64,000 nucleotides of DNA, taken from the NCBI RefSeq assembly GCF_000025965.1, contig NC_006513.1, forward strand, positions 2,852,001 through 2,916,000, in the 5' to 3' direction. Under the pieces are notes generated by a model that saw only the letters and a list, made by a program, of their open reading frames with translations, did not search any database and was not told where the DNA came from. Below, piece after piece: positions 10,177 through 19,045 of the stretch. The first letter of the stretch is position 1. The number at the start of each line of letters is the position of its first letter. The position numbers were made by a program, and so were the translations under genes. The DNA comes from Aromatoleum aromaticum EbN1. GTDB taxonomy: Bacteria > Pseudomonadota > Gammaproteobacteria > Burkholderiales > Rhodocyclaceae.

Positions 10177-10199
10177 TTTACCCTGTCAACGGGCCAAGA

Positions 10200-11159
10200 A
10201 TGCAAGACGCAAACAGCATGGAATCGCTCGAAGGCGCATCCTTCGAGCCGCTGAGGGTCAGCGACCGGCTGGCCAGGAAGGCGCTGCGCCACACGAAGGA
10301 ACGCGTCATCGAGGCTCTGCTTTTCGGCGCAGCGGGTGTCTCGGTGCTGACGACGGTGGGCATCGTGTGGGTGCTGGTCAGCGAGTCCTACCACTTCTTC
10401 ACGGTCGTGCCGATCTGGTCCTTCCTGACCGACACGATGTGGACGCCGCTTTTCGCCGACGCGCATTACGGCATCCTGCCGCTGCTTGCCGGCACGCTTA
10501 CGACTTCGCTGGTCGCGCTCGTGGTCGCGATCCCGCTCGGGACGACGATCGCGATCTACCTCTCGGAATTTGCAAGGCCCGCCGTGCGGGAAGCCGTGAA
10601 ACCGTTTCTCGAACTCCTCGGCGGCATCCCGTCGATCGTCTACGGCTACTTCGCGCTGATCGTCGTCATACCGCTGTTGCAGCTGTTGATCCCGGGCTTG
10701 CCCGGGTTCAACATGCTCGGAGCCGGCATCGTAATGGGGATCGCGATCATTCCCTACGTCAGTTCGCTCGCGGAGGACGCCATGCGAGCGGTGCCGATGA
10801 GCATGCGCGAGGGTTCCTACGCGATGGGCGGCACGAAATTCCAGACCGCCGTCCGGGTCGTGATACCTGCGGCGCTTTCGGGCATTTTGTCGGCGTACAT
10901 TCTCGGGATTTCGCGCGCCGTGGGCGAGACGATGATCGTTGCGGTCGCTGCCGGCATGCAGCCGAACTTCACGATGAATCCGATGGAGCCGGCACAAACG
11001 ATTTCGGCATACATCGTGCAGGTCGCGCTCGGCGACCTGCCTCACGGCTCGATCGGTTACCAATCGATTTTCGCCGCAGGACTGAGCCTCATGGTGATGA
11101 CGCTGCTCCTCAATGTCGCCGGTCACTTTGTCCGCCGCCGCTATCGTGAAGCCTATTGA
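10200..11159 (+). CDS. pstC: Phosphate ABC transporter permease PstC
   Basis: Inner-membrane permease of the Pst system. The 319 residues hold six membrane segments and the MetI-like permease core. The EAA-type cytoplasmic loop is visible as LAEDAMRAVPMSMREGSYAMGGTKFQTAVRVVIPAA. The N-terminal ~40 residues are hydrophilic and cytoplasmic. I chose ATG 10200 (MQDANSMESLEG); ATG 10218 is possible and neither has a strong ribosome site. The frame is open upstream through the stem-loop, which is unlikely to be translated. Stop is 10 bases before pstA. Confidence 0.94.
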   Translation: MQDANSMESLEGASFEPLRVSDRLARKALRHTKERVIEALLFGAAGVSVLTTVGIVWVLVSESYHFFTVVPIWSFLTDTMWTPLFADAHYGILPLLAGTLTTSLVALVVAIPLGTTIAIYLSEFARPAVREAVKPFLELLGGIPSIVYGYFALIVVIPLLQLLIPGLPGFNMLGAGIVMGIAIIPYVSSLAEDAMRAVPMSMREGSYAMGGTKFQTAVRVVIPAALSGILSAYILGISRAVGETMIVAVAAGMQPNFTMNPMEPAQTISAYIVQVALGDLPHGSIGYQSIFAAGLSLMVMTLLLNVAGHFVRRRYREAY

Positions 11160-11169
11160 GAGGATGAGC

Positions 11170-12093
11170 ATGATTCCCGCGGATCTCTCCGGTATTCAGC
11201 GCATCATCCGGCGCAACAAGCGACGGGACCTGATTTTTGCGATCTTCGGTTTCGTGGCGTTGCTGATCGGCGTGCTGACCTTTCTCGCATTGTTCCTGCA
11301 GATGGCCTTTGCGGGATGGGAGCGATTGACCCCGGACTTCTTCACCTCTTTCCCGTCACGACGTGCCGGTCAGGCAGGGATCCTCTCCGCCTGGGTGGGC
11401 TCGGTGCTCGTGATGCTGGTGACTGCGGTGTCGGCCGTCCCGCTGGGTGTCGCTGCAGGGGTGTACCTCGAGGAATATGCGACGAGGAGTTTCGTCACCG
11501 ATCTCATAGAAATCAACGTGACCAATCTCGCCGGGGTACCTTCGATCGTCTACGGACTGCTCGCGCTCGGGGTCTTCGTCTACGCCTTCGGCTTCGGCCA
11601 GAGCATCCTGTCGGCGGGCCTGACGCTGGGCCTGCTGATCCTTCCCGTCGTCATCGTTGCCACGCGGGAGGCGATCCGCTCGATTCCGCAGCACATCCGC
11701 GAAGGGGCCTATGCGCTGGGGGCCACGCGTTGGCAGGTCACGCGTGATCATATCGTGCCCTATTCGATGCCTGGCATCCTTACCGGTGTCATCATCGGCA
11801 TGTCGCGGGCGATCGGTGAAACGGCGCCGGTCATCACGATCGGCGCGCTGACCTTCATCGCCTTCCTGCCGGAGTCGCCGATCGGGCCGGAGTTTCCCTG
11901 GGTGAACTTCGAGTGGCTGAAATCGGGGTTCACCGTCATGCCGATCCAGATGTTCAACTGGACTTCCCGTCCGGAGGAGGCTTTCCAGCAGAACGCCGCC
12001 GCCGCCGGTTTCGTGCTGGTTCTCATGACCCTGGCCATGAACGCGATTTCCATCTGGATTCGTTATCATCTGCGCAAGGACATCAAATGGTAG
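11170..12093 (+). CDS. pstA: Phosphate ABC transporter permease PstA
   Basis: Second permease subunit of the Pst transporter, 307 residues with six membrane segments. Typical PstA stretches are [32 protein letters not shown] and the EAA loop [41 protein letters not shown] 11170 is preceded by GAGAGG at a good distance; ATG 11164, two codons earlier, sits too close to it. The 3' end overlaps the pstB start by seven bases. Confidence 0.94.
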   Translation: MIPADLSGIQRIIRRNKRRDLIFAIFGFVALLIGVLTFLALFLQMAFAGWERLTPDFFTSFPSRRAGQAGILSAWVGSVLVMLVTAVSAVPLGVAAGVYLEEYATRSFVTDLIEINVTNLAGVPSIVYGLLALGVFVYAFGFGQSILSAGLTLGLLILPVVIVATREAIRSIPQHIREGAYALGATRWQVTRDHIVPYSMPGILTGVIIGMSRAIGETAPVITIGALTFIAFLPESPIGPEFPWVNFEWLKSGFTVMPIQMFNWTSRPEEAFQQNAAAAGFVLVLMTLAMNAISIWIRYHLRKDIKW

Positions 12094-12974
12094 GCAATAT
12101 CGTAATGCGTTCAATTGATCGACCCGGCGGGCAGGCGGCAAGACCGACCATCGGGAGTGTCGCTGGCGCATCGAACACGCGCACACGCGATGCCCGCTCT
12201 TTGCCCGACACACCGCCACTCAAGGCGGCAGCGGAAAACTTCAGTTTTTATTACGGCCAGTTCCAGGCACTTAAATCCATCACTCTGCCGGTCTACGAGA
12301 AGCACGTTACTGCGCTGATCGGGCCGTCCGGATGTGGCAAGTCCACGCTGCTGCGGGCCTGCAACCGGATGCACGATCTCTCTCCGGGCAACCGGTACGA
12401 GGGCGCGATCCGGTTGCTGCCCGACAACACCAATCTGCTCGACCCCGCCGTCGATCCCATCGAGGTCCGGATGCGAATCGGCATGGTGTTCCAGAAACCA
12501 AACCCGTTCCCGAAATCGATCTACGAGAATGTCGCGTACGGACTGCGTATCCGAGGGGAAAAAAGTCGTTCCGTCCTCGACGATCGCGTCGAGGAGGCCC
12601 TCAAGGGCGCGGCTCTGTGGGCGGAAGTCGCACATCGCCTGAACGAACCTGCGTTTGCCCTGTCCGGCGGGCAGCAACAGCGACTGTGCATCGCGCGTTG
12701 CCTCGCGACAGACCCCGAAGTGCTGCTGTTCGACGAACCGACCTCGGCGCTCGACCCCATCGCCACCGCCAGCATCGAAGAACTTATCGACCAGCTGCGG
12801 CAGAAGGTCACGATTCTGATCGTCACGCACAACATGCAACAGGCGGCGCGGGTGTCGGACTTCACCGCCTACATGTATCTCGGGGAACTGATCGAGTTCG
12901 GCCAGACCCGCCAACTGTTCGTGAATCCTGTTCGACGGGAAACCGAGGACTACATCACAGGACGCTTCGGCTAG
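12087..12974 (+). CDS. pstB: Phosphate ABC transporter ATP-binding protein PstB
   Basis: ATPase that drives PstCA. Walker [10 protein letters not shown] is at about residues 79-87, the Q-loop is [19 protein letters not shown], the signature [16 protein letters not shown], Walker [14 protein letters not shown] and the switch histidine [13 protein letters not shown]. The ATG at 12087 has AAGGA six bases upstream inside the end of pstA. With that start the protein has ~40 extra N-terminal residues compared with the usual PstB, rich in Arg, Pro and Ser; ATG 12105 would trim six of them. phoU, the usual next gene, is absent. Confidence 0.95.
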   Translation: MVGNIVMRSIDRPGGQAARPTIGSVAGASNTRTRDARSLPDTPPLKAAAENFSFYYGQFQALKSITLPVYEKHVTALIGPSGCGKSTLLRACNRMHDLSPGNRYEGAIRLLPDNTNLLDPAVDPIEVRMRIGMVFQKPNPFPKSIYENVAYGLRIRGEKSRSVLDDRVEEALKGAALWAEVAHRLNEPAFALSGGQQQRLCIARCLATDPEVLLFDEPTSALDPIATASIEELIDQLRQKVTILIVTHNMQQAARVSDFTAYMYLGELIEFGQTRQLFVNPVRRETEDYITGRFG

Positions 12975-13047
12975 GTATCAGGCCGCACACCAGCTTTTCT
13001 GCGGTCCCCCGCTTGGCCCGGCCGCGCGGGTGGTCGAGGGCATCGCC

Positions 13048-13077
13048 TTTACCCCGTAGGGCCGGGCACGATAGAAT
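13048..13077 (+). promoter_or_regulatory. Putative sigma-70 promoter of tpiA
   Basis: TTTACC-N18-TAGAAT, ending 25 bases before the tpiA start, in the 128-base gap after pstB. Same layout as the candidate upstream of ftsH. Consensus match only. Confidence 0.45.
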
Positions 13078-13102
13078 GGCTCGATTTGACGGATTCGAGT
13101 GC

Positions 13103-13891
13103 ATGGAACGCAAGCTTGTCGTCGGCAACTGGAAGATGAACGGCGATCTGGTAAGCAATCAGGCGCTCTTCGAACAGCTTGTCGACCGTAGTCCCTCCAG
13201 CATCGATACTGCCCTGTGTGTTCCGTTTCCTTATCTGGCGCAGGGTCAGCGAGCGTTGTCGGGGAGTGCGATAATGCTCGGCGCCCAGAATCTGAGTGAA
13301 TTCGATGCCGGAGCGTATACGGGCGAAGTCAGCGGGCGGATGCTTTCGGACTTCGATTGCCGCTTCGTCATCGTCGGCCATTCGGAGCGGCGTACGGTGT
13401 TCCGGGAGGATGACCAGCTGGTTGCGCGAAAGGCACGTGCCGCGCTGGCGGCAGGTCTCGTGCCTATCGTATGCGTCGGCGAGTCGCTTGCCGAGCGGGA
13501 CGCAGGCCAGGCAGAAGACGTCCTGTTGCGCCAGCTCGAAGCATTGGTCCAGCTGCTCGACGGCGCGTCGCTGGCACGGCTTGTGATCGCGTACGAGCCG
13601 GTGTGGGCGATCGGGACCGGACGGGCGGCTTCCCCGGAGCAGGTCCAGGAGATCCTTTCGTTCGTACGACGCTGGTTGTCCGGTCACGTGGGAAATTCTC
13701 GCGCGATCCGGATCCTGTATGGGGGAAGCGTGAAGGCAGACAGTGCCGCTGCATTGTTCAGTCTGCCTGATTCGGACGGCGGGCTGATTGGCGGCGCGTC
13801 GCTTGTTGCCCAGCAATTTCTTGAGATCTGTGAAGCTGCTGCCAAGGCTGCACAGGACGGCAATATGGGTGATTTCAAAGGTTCTCGATGA
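13103..13891 (+). CDS. tpiA: Triose-phosphate isomerase
   Basis: Interconverts dihydroxyacetone phosphate and glyceraldehyde-3-phosphate. The 262-residue barrel has all catalytic parts: the Lys in VVGNWKMNG, the His in IVGHSERR, the Glu in [11 protein letters not shown] and the phosphate loop ILYGGSVK. The ATG at 13103 gives the standard [13 protein letters not shown] start; the open frame upstream covers pstB in another frame and is not coding. The stop overlaps the secG start (ATGA). Confidence 0.97.
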   Translation: MERKLVVGNWKMNGDLVSNQALFEQLVDRSPSSIDTALCVPFPYLAQGQRALSGSAIMLGAQNLSEFDAGAYTGEVSGRMLSDFDCRFVIVGHSERRTVFREDDQLVARKARAALAAGLVPIVCVGESLAERDAGQAEDVLLRQLEALVQLLDGASLARLVIAYEPVWAIGTGRAASPEQVQEILSFVRRWLSGHVGNSRAIRILYGGSVKADSAAALFSLPDSDGGLIGGASLVAQQFLEICEAAAKAAQDGNMGDFKGSR

Positions 13892-14247
13892 GTAATTATA
13901 TTTTTTCAATCGTTCTGACGATTCACGTGCTGGTTGGCCTGTTCATCATCGGACTGGTGTTGATGCAGCACGGCAAGGGGGCGGATGCCGGAGCGGCATT
14001 CGGTGGTGGTGCTTCCGGCAGCGTGTTCGGATCATCCGGTTCGGCGAATTTTCTCAGTCGCACGACAGGCGTCCTTGCCACGGTCTTTTTCATAACCAGT
14101 CTGAGTCTCAGCTACCTGGCGAGCAACAAACCGAGCCAGCCTTCGAGCGTGATGGAGGGCGCTTCGGCCTTGTCCGCGCCCGCGACGGACGCGAGTCCGG
14201 CTGACGGCGGCGCGGAGGATTCGAAGGCGAAGGCGATTCCAAAATAA
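13888..14247 (+). CDS. secG: Preprotein translocase subunit SecG
   Basis: Small SecYEG subunit that assists SecA-driven export. The 119 residues include two membrane helices (about 4-25 and 55-77) separated by the Gly/Ser-rich loop [30 protein letters not shown] characteristic of SecG; a Ser/Ala/Asp-rich tail follows. Translationally coupled to tpiA by an ATGA overlap and followed by a leucine tRNA, the same secG-leuU order as in E. coli. Confidence 0.94.
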   Translation: MSNYIFSIVLTIHVLVGLFIIGLVLMQHGKGADAGAAFGGGASGSVFGSSGSANFLSRTTGVLATVFFITSLSLSYLASNKPSQPSSVMEGASALSAPATDASPADGGAEDSKAKAIPK

Positions 14248-14260
14248 GTTCATTTTGGGT

Positions 14261-14288
14261 TTGCGCACTGCGGAAAAAGTCGTATAAT
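14261..14288 (+). promoter_or_regulatory. Promoter of tRNA-Leu
   Basis: A perfect -10 TATAAT (14283-14288), with a weak -35 TTGCGC 16 bases upstream. The tRNA 5' end lies 20 bases after the -10, a normal leader length for a tRNA gene. Confidence 0.6.
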
Positions 14289-14308
14289 TTTTTGGCTGTA
14301 ACAACGTG

Positions 14309-14393
14309 GCCGACGTGGTGAAATTGGTAGACACGCCATCTTGAGGGGGTGGTGGCGAAAGCCGTGTGAGTTCGAGTCTCACCGTCGGCACCA
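14309..14393 (+). tRNA. leuU: tRNA-Leu (GAG)
   Basis: An 85-base class II tRNA with encoded CCA. The acceptor stem GCCGACG pairs with CGTCGGC, with discriminator A. The anticodon stem CCATC / GGTGG encloses loop TTGAGGG, giving anticodon GAG (codon CUC, also CUU). A long variable arm GGCGAAAGCC and the T-loop TTCGAGTCT confirm a leucine tRNA. It corresponds to E. coli leuU, which also follows secG. Confidence 0.97.
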
Positions 14394-14405
14394 GGTTTTG
14401 AAGAT

Positions 14406-14427
14406 CGCCCGCTAATGCGGGCGTTTT
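14406..14427 (+). terminator. Intrinsic terminator after tRNA-Leu
   Basis: CGCCCGC-TAAT-GCGGGCG followed by TTTT. It closes the tRNA unit 56 bases before nuoA. A TAATAT at 14460-14465 could be a -10 for nuo, but no clear -35 accompanies it. Confidence 0.75.
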
Positions 14428-14483
14428 CATGCCGTGCAACAGTGAAGTCAGCGCAAATCTAATATCCAAAACGGGGTGTTTCG

Positions 14484-14858
14484 ATGCTGGAAAACTACTT
14501 TCCTGTCCTGATGTTCATCCTCGTTGGTCTGGGATTCGGTCTGGTTCCCGTGATTCTCGGGCGTGTTCTCGCTCCCTATCGGCCGGACGGCGAGAAGCTG
14601 TCGCCTTATGAGTGCGGCTTCGAGGCGTTCGAAGATGCGCGCATGAAATTCGATGTGCGCTATTACCTCATCGCCATTCTTTTCATTCTCTTCGATCTCG
14701 AAATCGCCTTTTTGTTTCCCTGGGCGACTGTATTTCAGGAATTCATTGCAGCCGGCGAAATTGCCTGGTTTGTATTCGGTTCGGTAATGGTTTTTCTTGC
14801 CGTGCTGGTTATCGGCTATGTCGTCGAGTGGAAGAACGGTGCACTCGACTGGGAGTGA
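14484..14858 (+). CDS. nuoA: NADH-quinone oxidoreductase subunit A
   Basis: Membrane subunit of complex I at the junction with the peripheral arm. 124 residues with three membrane helices and the conserved loop [38 protein letters not shown], whose Cys and acidic residues lie near the quinone cavity. First gene of a complete nuoA-N operon on the plus strand; three bases separate it from nuoB. Confidence 0.97.
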   Translation: MLENYFPVLMFILVGLGFGLVPVILGRVLAPYRPDGEKLSPYECGFEAFEDARMKFDVRYYLIAILFILFDLEIAFLFPWATVFQEFIAAGEIAWFVFGSVMVFLAVLVIGYVVEWKNGALDWE

Positions 14859-14861
14859 TGC

Positions 14862-15338
14862 ATGAGCATTGAGGGCGTTTTTCGCGAGGGATTTGTTACC
14901 ACCTCGCTCGATGCGGTGATCAATTGGACGCGCACCGGTTCTCTGTGGCCAATGACCTTCGGCCTGGCCTGCTGTGCCGTCGAAATGATCCACGCAGGCT
15001 GCGCACGATACGATCTCGACCGCTTCGGCGTGGTGTTTCGTCCCAGTCCCCGGCAGTCGGATCTCATGATCGTGGCCGGTACGCTTTGCAACAAGATGGC
15101 GCCGGCATTGCGCAAGGTTTATGACCAGATGGCCGAGCCTCGTTGGGTGATCTCGATGGGCTCGTGTGCCAATGGCGGCGGCTATTATCACTACTCGTAT
15201 TCGGTCGTGAGAGGGTGTGATCGCATCGTGCCGGTCGATGTCTACGTGCCCGGTTGCCCCCCGACTGCAGAAGCGTTGCTGTACGGCATCATTCAGTTGC
15301 AGAACAAGATCAAGCGCACTAACACCATTGCGCGGTGA
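14862..15338 (+). CDS. nuoB: NADH-quinone oxidoreductase subunit B
   Basis: Carries iron-sulfur cluster N2, the last electron carrier before quinone. The 158-residue protein has all four ligands: the tandem Cys pair in [15 protein letters not shown], the Cys in [10 protein letters not shown] and the Cys in [16 protein letters not shown]. Directly after nuoA; nuoC starts 14 bases after its end. Confidence 0.97.
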   Translation: MSIEGVFREGFVTTSLDAVINWTRTGSLWPMTFGLACCAVEMIHAGCARYDLDRFGVVFRPSPRQSDLMIVAGTLCNKMAPALRKVYDQMAEPRWVISMGSCANGGGYYHYSYSVVRGCDRIVPVDVYVPGCPPTAEALLYGIIQLQNKIKRTNTIAR

Positions 15339-15352
15339 CAGGTGGCCCATTT

Positions 15353-15958
15353 ATGAGTTCGAAGCTGGAACGTCTGAGCAGTTCGCTGCAAAACATCCTG
15401 GGTGCGAAGGTGCGGTCGGTGGTCGTCGATCGCGGGGAGGTCACGCTCGAAGTCGCAGCGGCCGATTACCTCGCCGCGGCACAAATGCTGCGGGACCATC
15501 GTGATCTGCGATTCGAGGAACTGATCGACCTCACCGGTCTGGATTATTCGGCTTACGGGAACGGAGCCTGGACGGGTAAGCGGTTCGCCGTCGCCGTGCA
15601 TCTGCTTTCTCTCACGCACAACTGGCGCATTCGTTTGCGTGCCTTCGCCGATGACGATGCCTTTCCGATGTTCGAGTCACTGGTTGGAGTATGGCCAGGT
15701 GTCAATTGGTACGAGCGCGAGGCCTTCGATCTCTACGGCCTCATGTTTGCCGGCCATCCGGATCTGCGCCGAATCCTGACGGATTACGGCTTCGTGGGCC
15801 ATCCGTTCCGCAAGGACTTTCCTGTTTCCGGCTACGTCGAGATGCGTTACGACCCCGAGCAGGGAAGGGTGGTGTATCAGCCCGTGACCATCGAGCCGCG
15901 TGAGAACACGCCGCGCATCGTGCGCGAAGAGAACTACGGGGATGTTGGCAATGGCTGA
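15353..15958 (+). CDS. nuoC: NADH-quinone oxidoreductase subunit C
   Basis: Peripheral-arm subunit of complex I, 201 residues. The family signature [39 protein letters not shown] is complete. ATG 15353 has AGGTGG seven bases upstream; a GTG at 15335 inside nuoB is in frame but less likely. nuoC and nuoD are separate here, unlike the fused nuoCD of enterobacteria. Its stop overlaps the nuoD start. Confidence 0.96.
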   Translation: MSSKLERLSSSLQNILGAKVRSVVVDRGEVTLEVAAADYLAAAQMLRDHRDLRFEELIDLTGLDYSAYGNGAWTGKRFAVAVHLLSLTHNWRIRLRAFADDDAFPMFESLVGVWPGVNWYEREAFDLYGLMFAGHPDLRRILTDYGFVGHPFRKDFPVSGYVEMRYDPEQGRVVYQPVTIEPRENTPRIVREENYGDVGNG

Positions 15959-17204
15959 GATTCGCAATTACACAATCAACTTCGGCCCGCAGCATCCTTC
16001 GGCCCACGGCGTGCTTCGTCTGGTGCTTGAGCTCGACGGCGAAGTCGTCGTGCGTGCCGACCCGCATATCGGCCTGCTCCATCGCGGAACGGAGAAGCTC
16101 GCGGAAACACGTACCTGGGTGCAATCGGTCCCTTATATGGACCGGCTCGACTATGTGTCGATGATGTGCAACGAGCACGCCTACTGCCTGGCGATCGAGC
16201 GTCTGCTGGGGCTCGAAGTGCCGATTCGCGCCCAGTACATCCGGGTCATGTTCGATGAGATCACCCGGATTCTGAATCATCTTCTCGGCATCGGCACGCA
16301 CGCGCTCGATATCGGCGCGATGACGATGGTGCTGTATACGTTCCGCGAACGTGAAGATTTGATGGATGCCTACGAGGCGGTTTCAGGTGCGCGGATGCAT
16401 GCCGCGTATTACCGTCCCGGCGGCGTCTATCGCGACCTGCCGGACCGCATGCCGCAATATGTTGTCAATAAGTTCAAGAACGCGAATACCGTCCGCGAGC
16501 TGAACGAGAACCGCCAGGGTTCGTTGCTCGATTTCCTGGAGGATTTCACTGAACGGTTCAACGGCTACTGTGACGACTACGAAACGCTCCTCACCGACAA
16601 CCGGATCTGGAAACAGCGCACGGTGGGTATCGGTGTGGTCACGCCCGAGCAGGCCAAGGCCTGGGGATTCACCGGGCCGATGCTGCGGGGTTCCGGCGTC
16701 GCGTGGGACTTGCGCAAAAAGCAGCCTTACGAAGTGTACGACCGCATGGACTTCGACATTCCGGTCGGGAAGAACGGCGATTGTTACGACCGTTACTTAT
16801 GCCGCATGGAAGAGATGCGCCAGTCGAACCGCATCGTCAAGCAGTGTATCGACTGGTTGCGCAAGAATCCGGGGCCGGTCATCGCGGACAATTACAAGGT
16901 TGCGCCGCCGCCGCGCGAGAGGATGAAGGGCAACATGGAGGAGCTGATCCACCATTTCAAGCTCTTCACCGAAGGCATGCATGTCCCGAGCGGAGAAGTG
17001 TACGCGGCAATTGAACACCCGAAGGGCGAGTTCGGCGTCTATGCCGTCTCGGACGGCGCGAACAAACCTTACCGTCTGAAGCTCAGGGCGCCGGGGTTCG
17101 CGCATCTCGCGGCGATGGACGAGATCGCCCGCGGCCACATGATCGCCGACGTGGTCGCGATCATCGGCACGATGGATGTGGTGTTCGGCGAAATCGACCG
17201 CTGA
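15951..17204 (+). CDS. nuoD: NADH-quinone oxidoreductase subunit D
   Basis: The 49-kDa-type subunit that forms the quinone site with NuoB. 417 residues with the hydrogenase-like motifs [21 protein letters not shown] and [14 protein letters not shown] near the start and the C-terminal [21 protein letters not shown] 15951 ([16 protein letters not shown]) has GGGGA upstream at good spacing; ATG 15942 directly abuts that site and is less likely. Confidence 0.97.
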   Translation: MAEIRNYTINFGPQHPSAHGVLRLVLELDGEVVVRADPHIGLLHRGTEKLAETRTWVQSVPYMDRLDYVSMMCNEHAYCLAIERLLGLEVPIRAQYIRVMFDEITRILNHLLGIGTHALDIGAMTMVLYTFREREDLMDAYEAVSGARMHAAYYRPGGVYRDLPDRMPQYVVNKFKNANTVRELNENRQGSLLDFLEDFTERFNGYCDDYETLLTDNRIWKQRTVGIGVVTPEQAKAWGFTGPMLRGSGVAWDLRKKQPYEVYDRMDFDIPVGKNGDCYDRYLCRMEEMRQSNRIVKQCIDWLRKNPGPVIADNYKVAPPPRERMKGNMEELIHHFKLFTEGMHVPSGEVYAAIEHPKGEFGVYAVSDGANKPYRLKLRAPGFAHLAAMDEIARGHMIADVVAIIGTMDVVFGEIDR

Positions 17205-17255
17205 ACGAACTGGCATGACAAACGTCGGCAGGCAATCCGGGAAGACGAACACGAA

Positions 17256-17735
17256 ATGCTGAGTCAGAAATCGCTACAACAGATCGATCGCGAGATCGCG
17301 AAATATCCGCCAGATCAGAAACAGTCGGCGGTAATGTCGGCGTTGCGCATCGCCCAGATTGAAATGGGCTGGCTGGCGAAAGAGACGATCGAATTTGTCG
17401 CCGGCTATCTCGACATGCCGGCAATCGCCGCTTACGAGGTGGCGAGCTTCTACAACATGTACGATCTTCAGCCGGTGGGACGCCACAAGATCACGGTGTG
17501 CACCAACCTCCCGTGCGCCCTGTCGGGGGGCGTGCATGCAGCCGATTATGTGAAGCAGAAGCTGGGGATCGATTTCAACGAGACCACGCCGGACGGCAAG
17601 TTCACCCTCAAGGAGGGTGAATGCATGGGAGCCTGTGGCGACGCTCCAGTGCTGCTGGTGAATAATCACCACATGTGCAGCTGGATGACGACGGAAAAGA
17701 TCGATCAACTGCTGGCCGATCTGGAAAACAAATGA
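17256..17735 (+). CDS. nuoE: NADH-quinone oxidoreductase subunit E
   Basis: 24-kDa-type subunit with [2Fe-2S] cluster N1a. The 159 residues contain the ligands C82, C87, C123 and C127 (CTNLPC and CMGAC). The helical N-terminus and thioredoxin-like C-terminal domain are of normal size. Its stop overlaps the nuoF start as ATGA. Confidence 0.97.
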   Translation: MLSQKSLQQIDREIAKYPPDQKQSAVMSALRIAQIEMGWLAKETIEFVAGYLDMPAIAAYEVASFYNMYDLQPVGRHKITVCTNLPCALSGGVHAADYVKQKLGIDFNETTPDGKFTLKEGECMGACGDAPVLLVNNHHMCSWMTTEKIDQLLADLENK

Positions 17736-19045
17736 GCGCACGCGGACTTATTCTCGCCGGCGTCGACGGCGACCGCACCTGGCGGTTACAGGACTATATC
17801 GGGCGCGGCGGTTATTCCGCTCTGAAAAAAATCATTGCGGAAAAGATTCCGGCCGAAACGGTTATCGCCGAATTGAAGGCTTCTTCGCTGCGCGGACGCG
17901 GCGGTGCGGGTTTCCCCACCGGGCTCAAATGGAGCTTCATGCCGCGTTCATTCCCGGGAGCGAAATATCTCGCCTGCAATTCCGACGAGGGCGAGCCGGG
18001 TACTTTCAAGGACCGCGACATTCTCCGCTACAACCCGCACAGCGTCATCGAGGGCATGACGATCGCGGCGTATGCGATGGGATGCGAGCGGGGCTACAAC
18101 TACATCCACGGCGAGATTTTCGAGATCTACGAGCGCTTCGAGGAGGCGCTGGCCGAAGCGCGTGAAGCGGGCCTGCTCGGGCAGAAAATCCTGGGTTCGG
18201 ATTTTTCGTTCGAGTTGTTCGCACACCACGGCTACGGTGCCTACATCTGTGGTGAAGAGACCGCGTTGCTCGAGTCGATCGAAGGCAAGAAAGGGCAGCC
18301 GCGCTTCAAGCCGCCGTTTCCGGCAAGCTATGGCCTTTACGGCAAGCCCACGACGATCAACAACACTGAAACTTTCGCCTCGGTGCCGTTCATCATCAAT
18401 ATGGGCGGCGAGAGTTTTCTCAACCTCGGGAAGCCGAACAACGGCGGCACGAAGTTGTTCTCGATTTCGGGACACGTCAATCGTCCGGGGAATTACGAGA
18501 TCGGAATGGGCACTCCCTTCGCGGAGTTGCTCGAAATGGCTGGCGGAATGCGCGGCGGGGGCAAGCTCAAAGCCGTCATTCCCGGCGGCTCGTCATCGCC
18601 CGTGTTGCCGGCAGCCGTGATGATGGACTGCACGATGGACTACGACTCCATCGCCAAGGCAGGGTCGATGCTCGGTTCAGGCGCGGTGATCGTCATGGAT
18701 GAGACCACGTGCATGGTGAAGGCGCTCGAACGCCTGTCGTATTTCTACTTCGAGGAGTCCTGCGGGCAGTGCACGCCGTGCCGTGAGGGAACCGGTTGGC
18801 TTTATCGGGTGGTTCATCGGATCGAGAACGGGTTGGGACGTCGCGACGATCTCGATCTGCTCAACTCGGTGACCGGCAATATCATGGGACGCACCATTTG
18901 CGCCCTCGGTGATGCCGCGTCGATGCCGGTGCAGAGTTTCATCAAGCACTTCGGCTCGGAGTTCGAGTACCACATCGAAAACAAGAAATGTCTAGTGCCG
19001 CCCGAGGTTCAGTACCAGGGCAGCCAAATCTACGTGAGTCCGTGA
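17732..19045 (+). CDS. nuoF: NADH-quinone oxidoreductase subunit F
   Basis: NADH- and FMN-binding subunit (51-kDa type) with cluster N3; 437 residues. The nucleotide-binding glycine loop [14 protein letters not shown], the NADH site region [17 protein letters not shown] and the [4Fe-4S] ligands [13 protein letters not shown] plus a later TICALGDAA are present. ATG 17732 is set by the ATGA overlap with nuoE. It ends in a TGATG overlap with nuoG. Confidence 0.97.
   Translation: MSARGLILAGVDGDRTWRLQDYIGRGGYSALKKIIAEKIPAETVIAELKASSLRGRGGAGFPTGLKWSFMPRSFPGAKYLACNSDEGEPGTFKDRDILRYNPHSVIEGMTIAAYAMGCERGYNYIHGEIFEIYERFEEALAEAREAGLLGQKILGSDFSFELFAHHGYGAYICGEETALLESIEGKKGQPRFKPPFPASYGLYGKPTTINNTETFASVPFIINMGGESFLNLGKPNNGGTKLFSISGHVNRPGNYEIGMGTPFAELLEMAGGMRGGGKLKAVIPGGSSSPVLPAAVMMDCTMDYDSIAKAGSMLGSGAVIVMDETTCMVKALERLSYFYFEESCGQCTPCREGTGWLYRVVHRIENGLGRRDDLDLLNSVTGNIMGRTICALGDAASMPVQSFIKHFGSEFEYHIENKKCLVPPEVQYQGSQIYVSP

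Noticed and set aside
14309-14393. tRNA gene as an integration (att) site
   Set aside because: No integrase or direct repeat of the tRNA 3' end is seen nearby; nuo genes follow directly.
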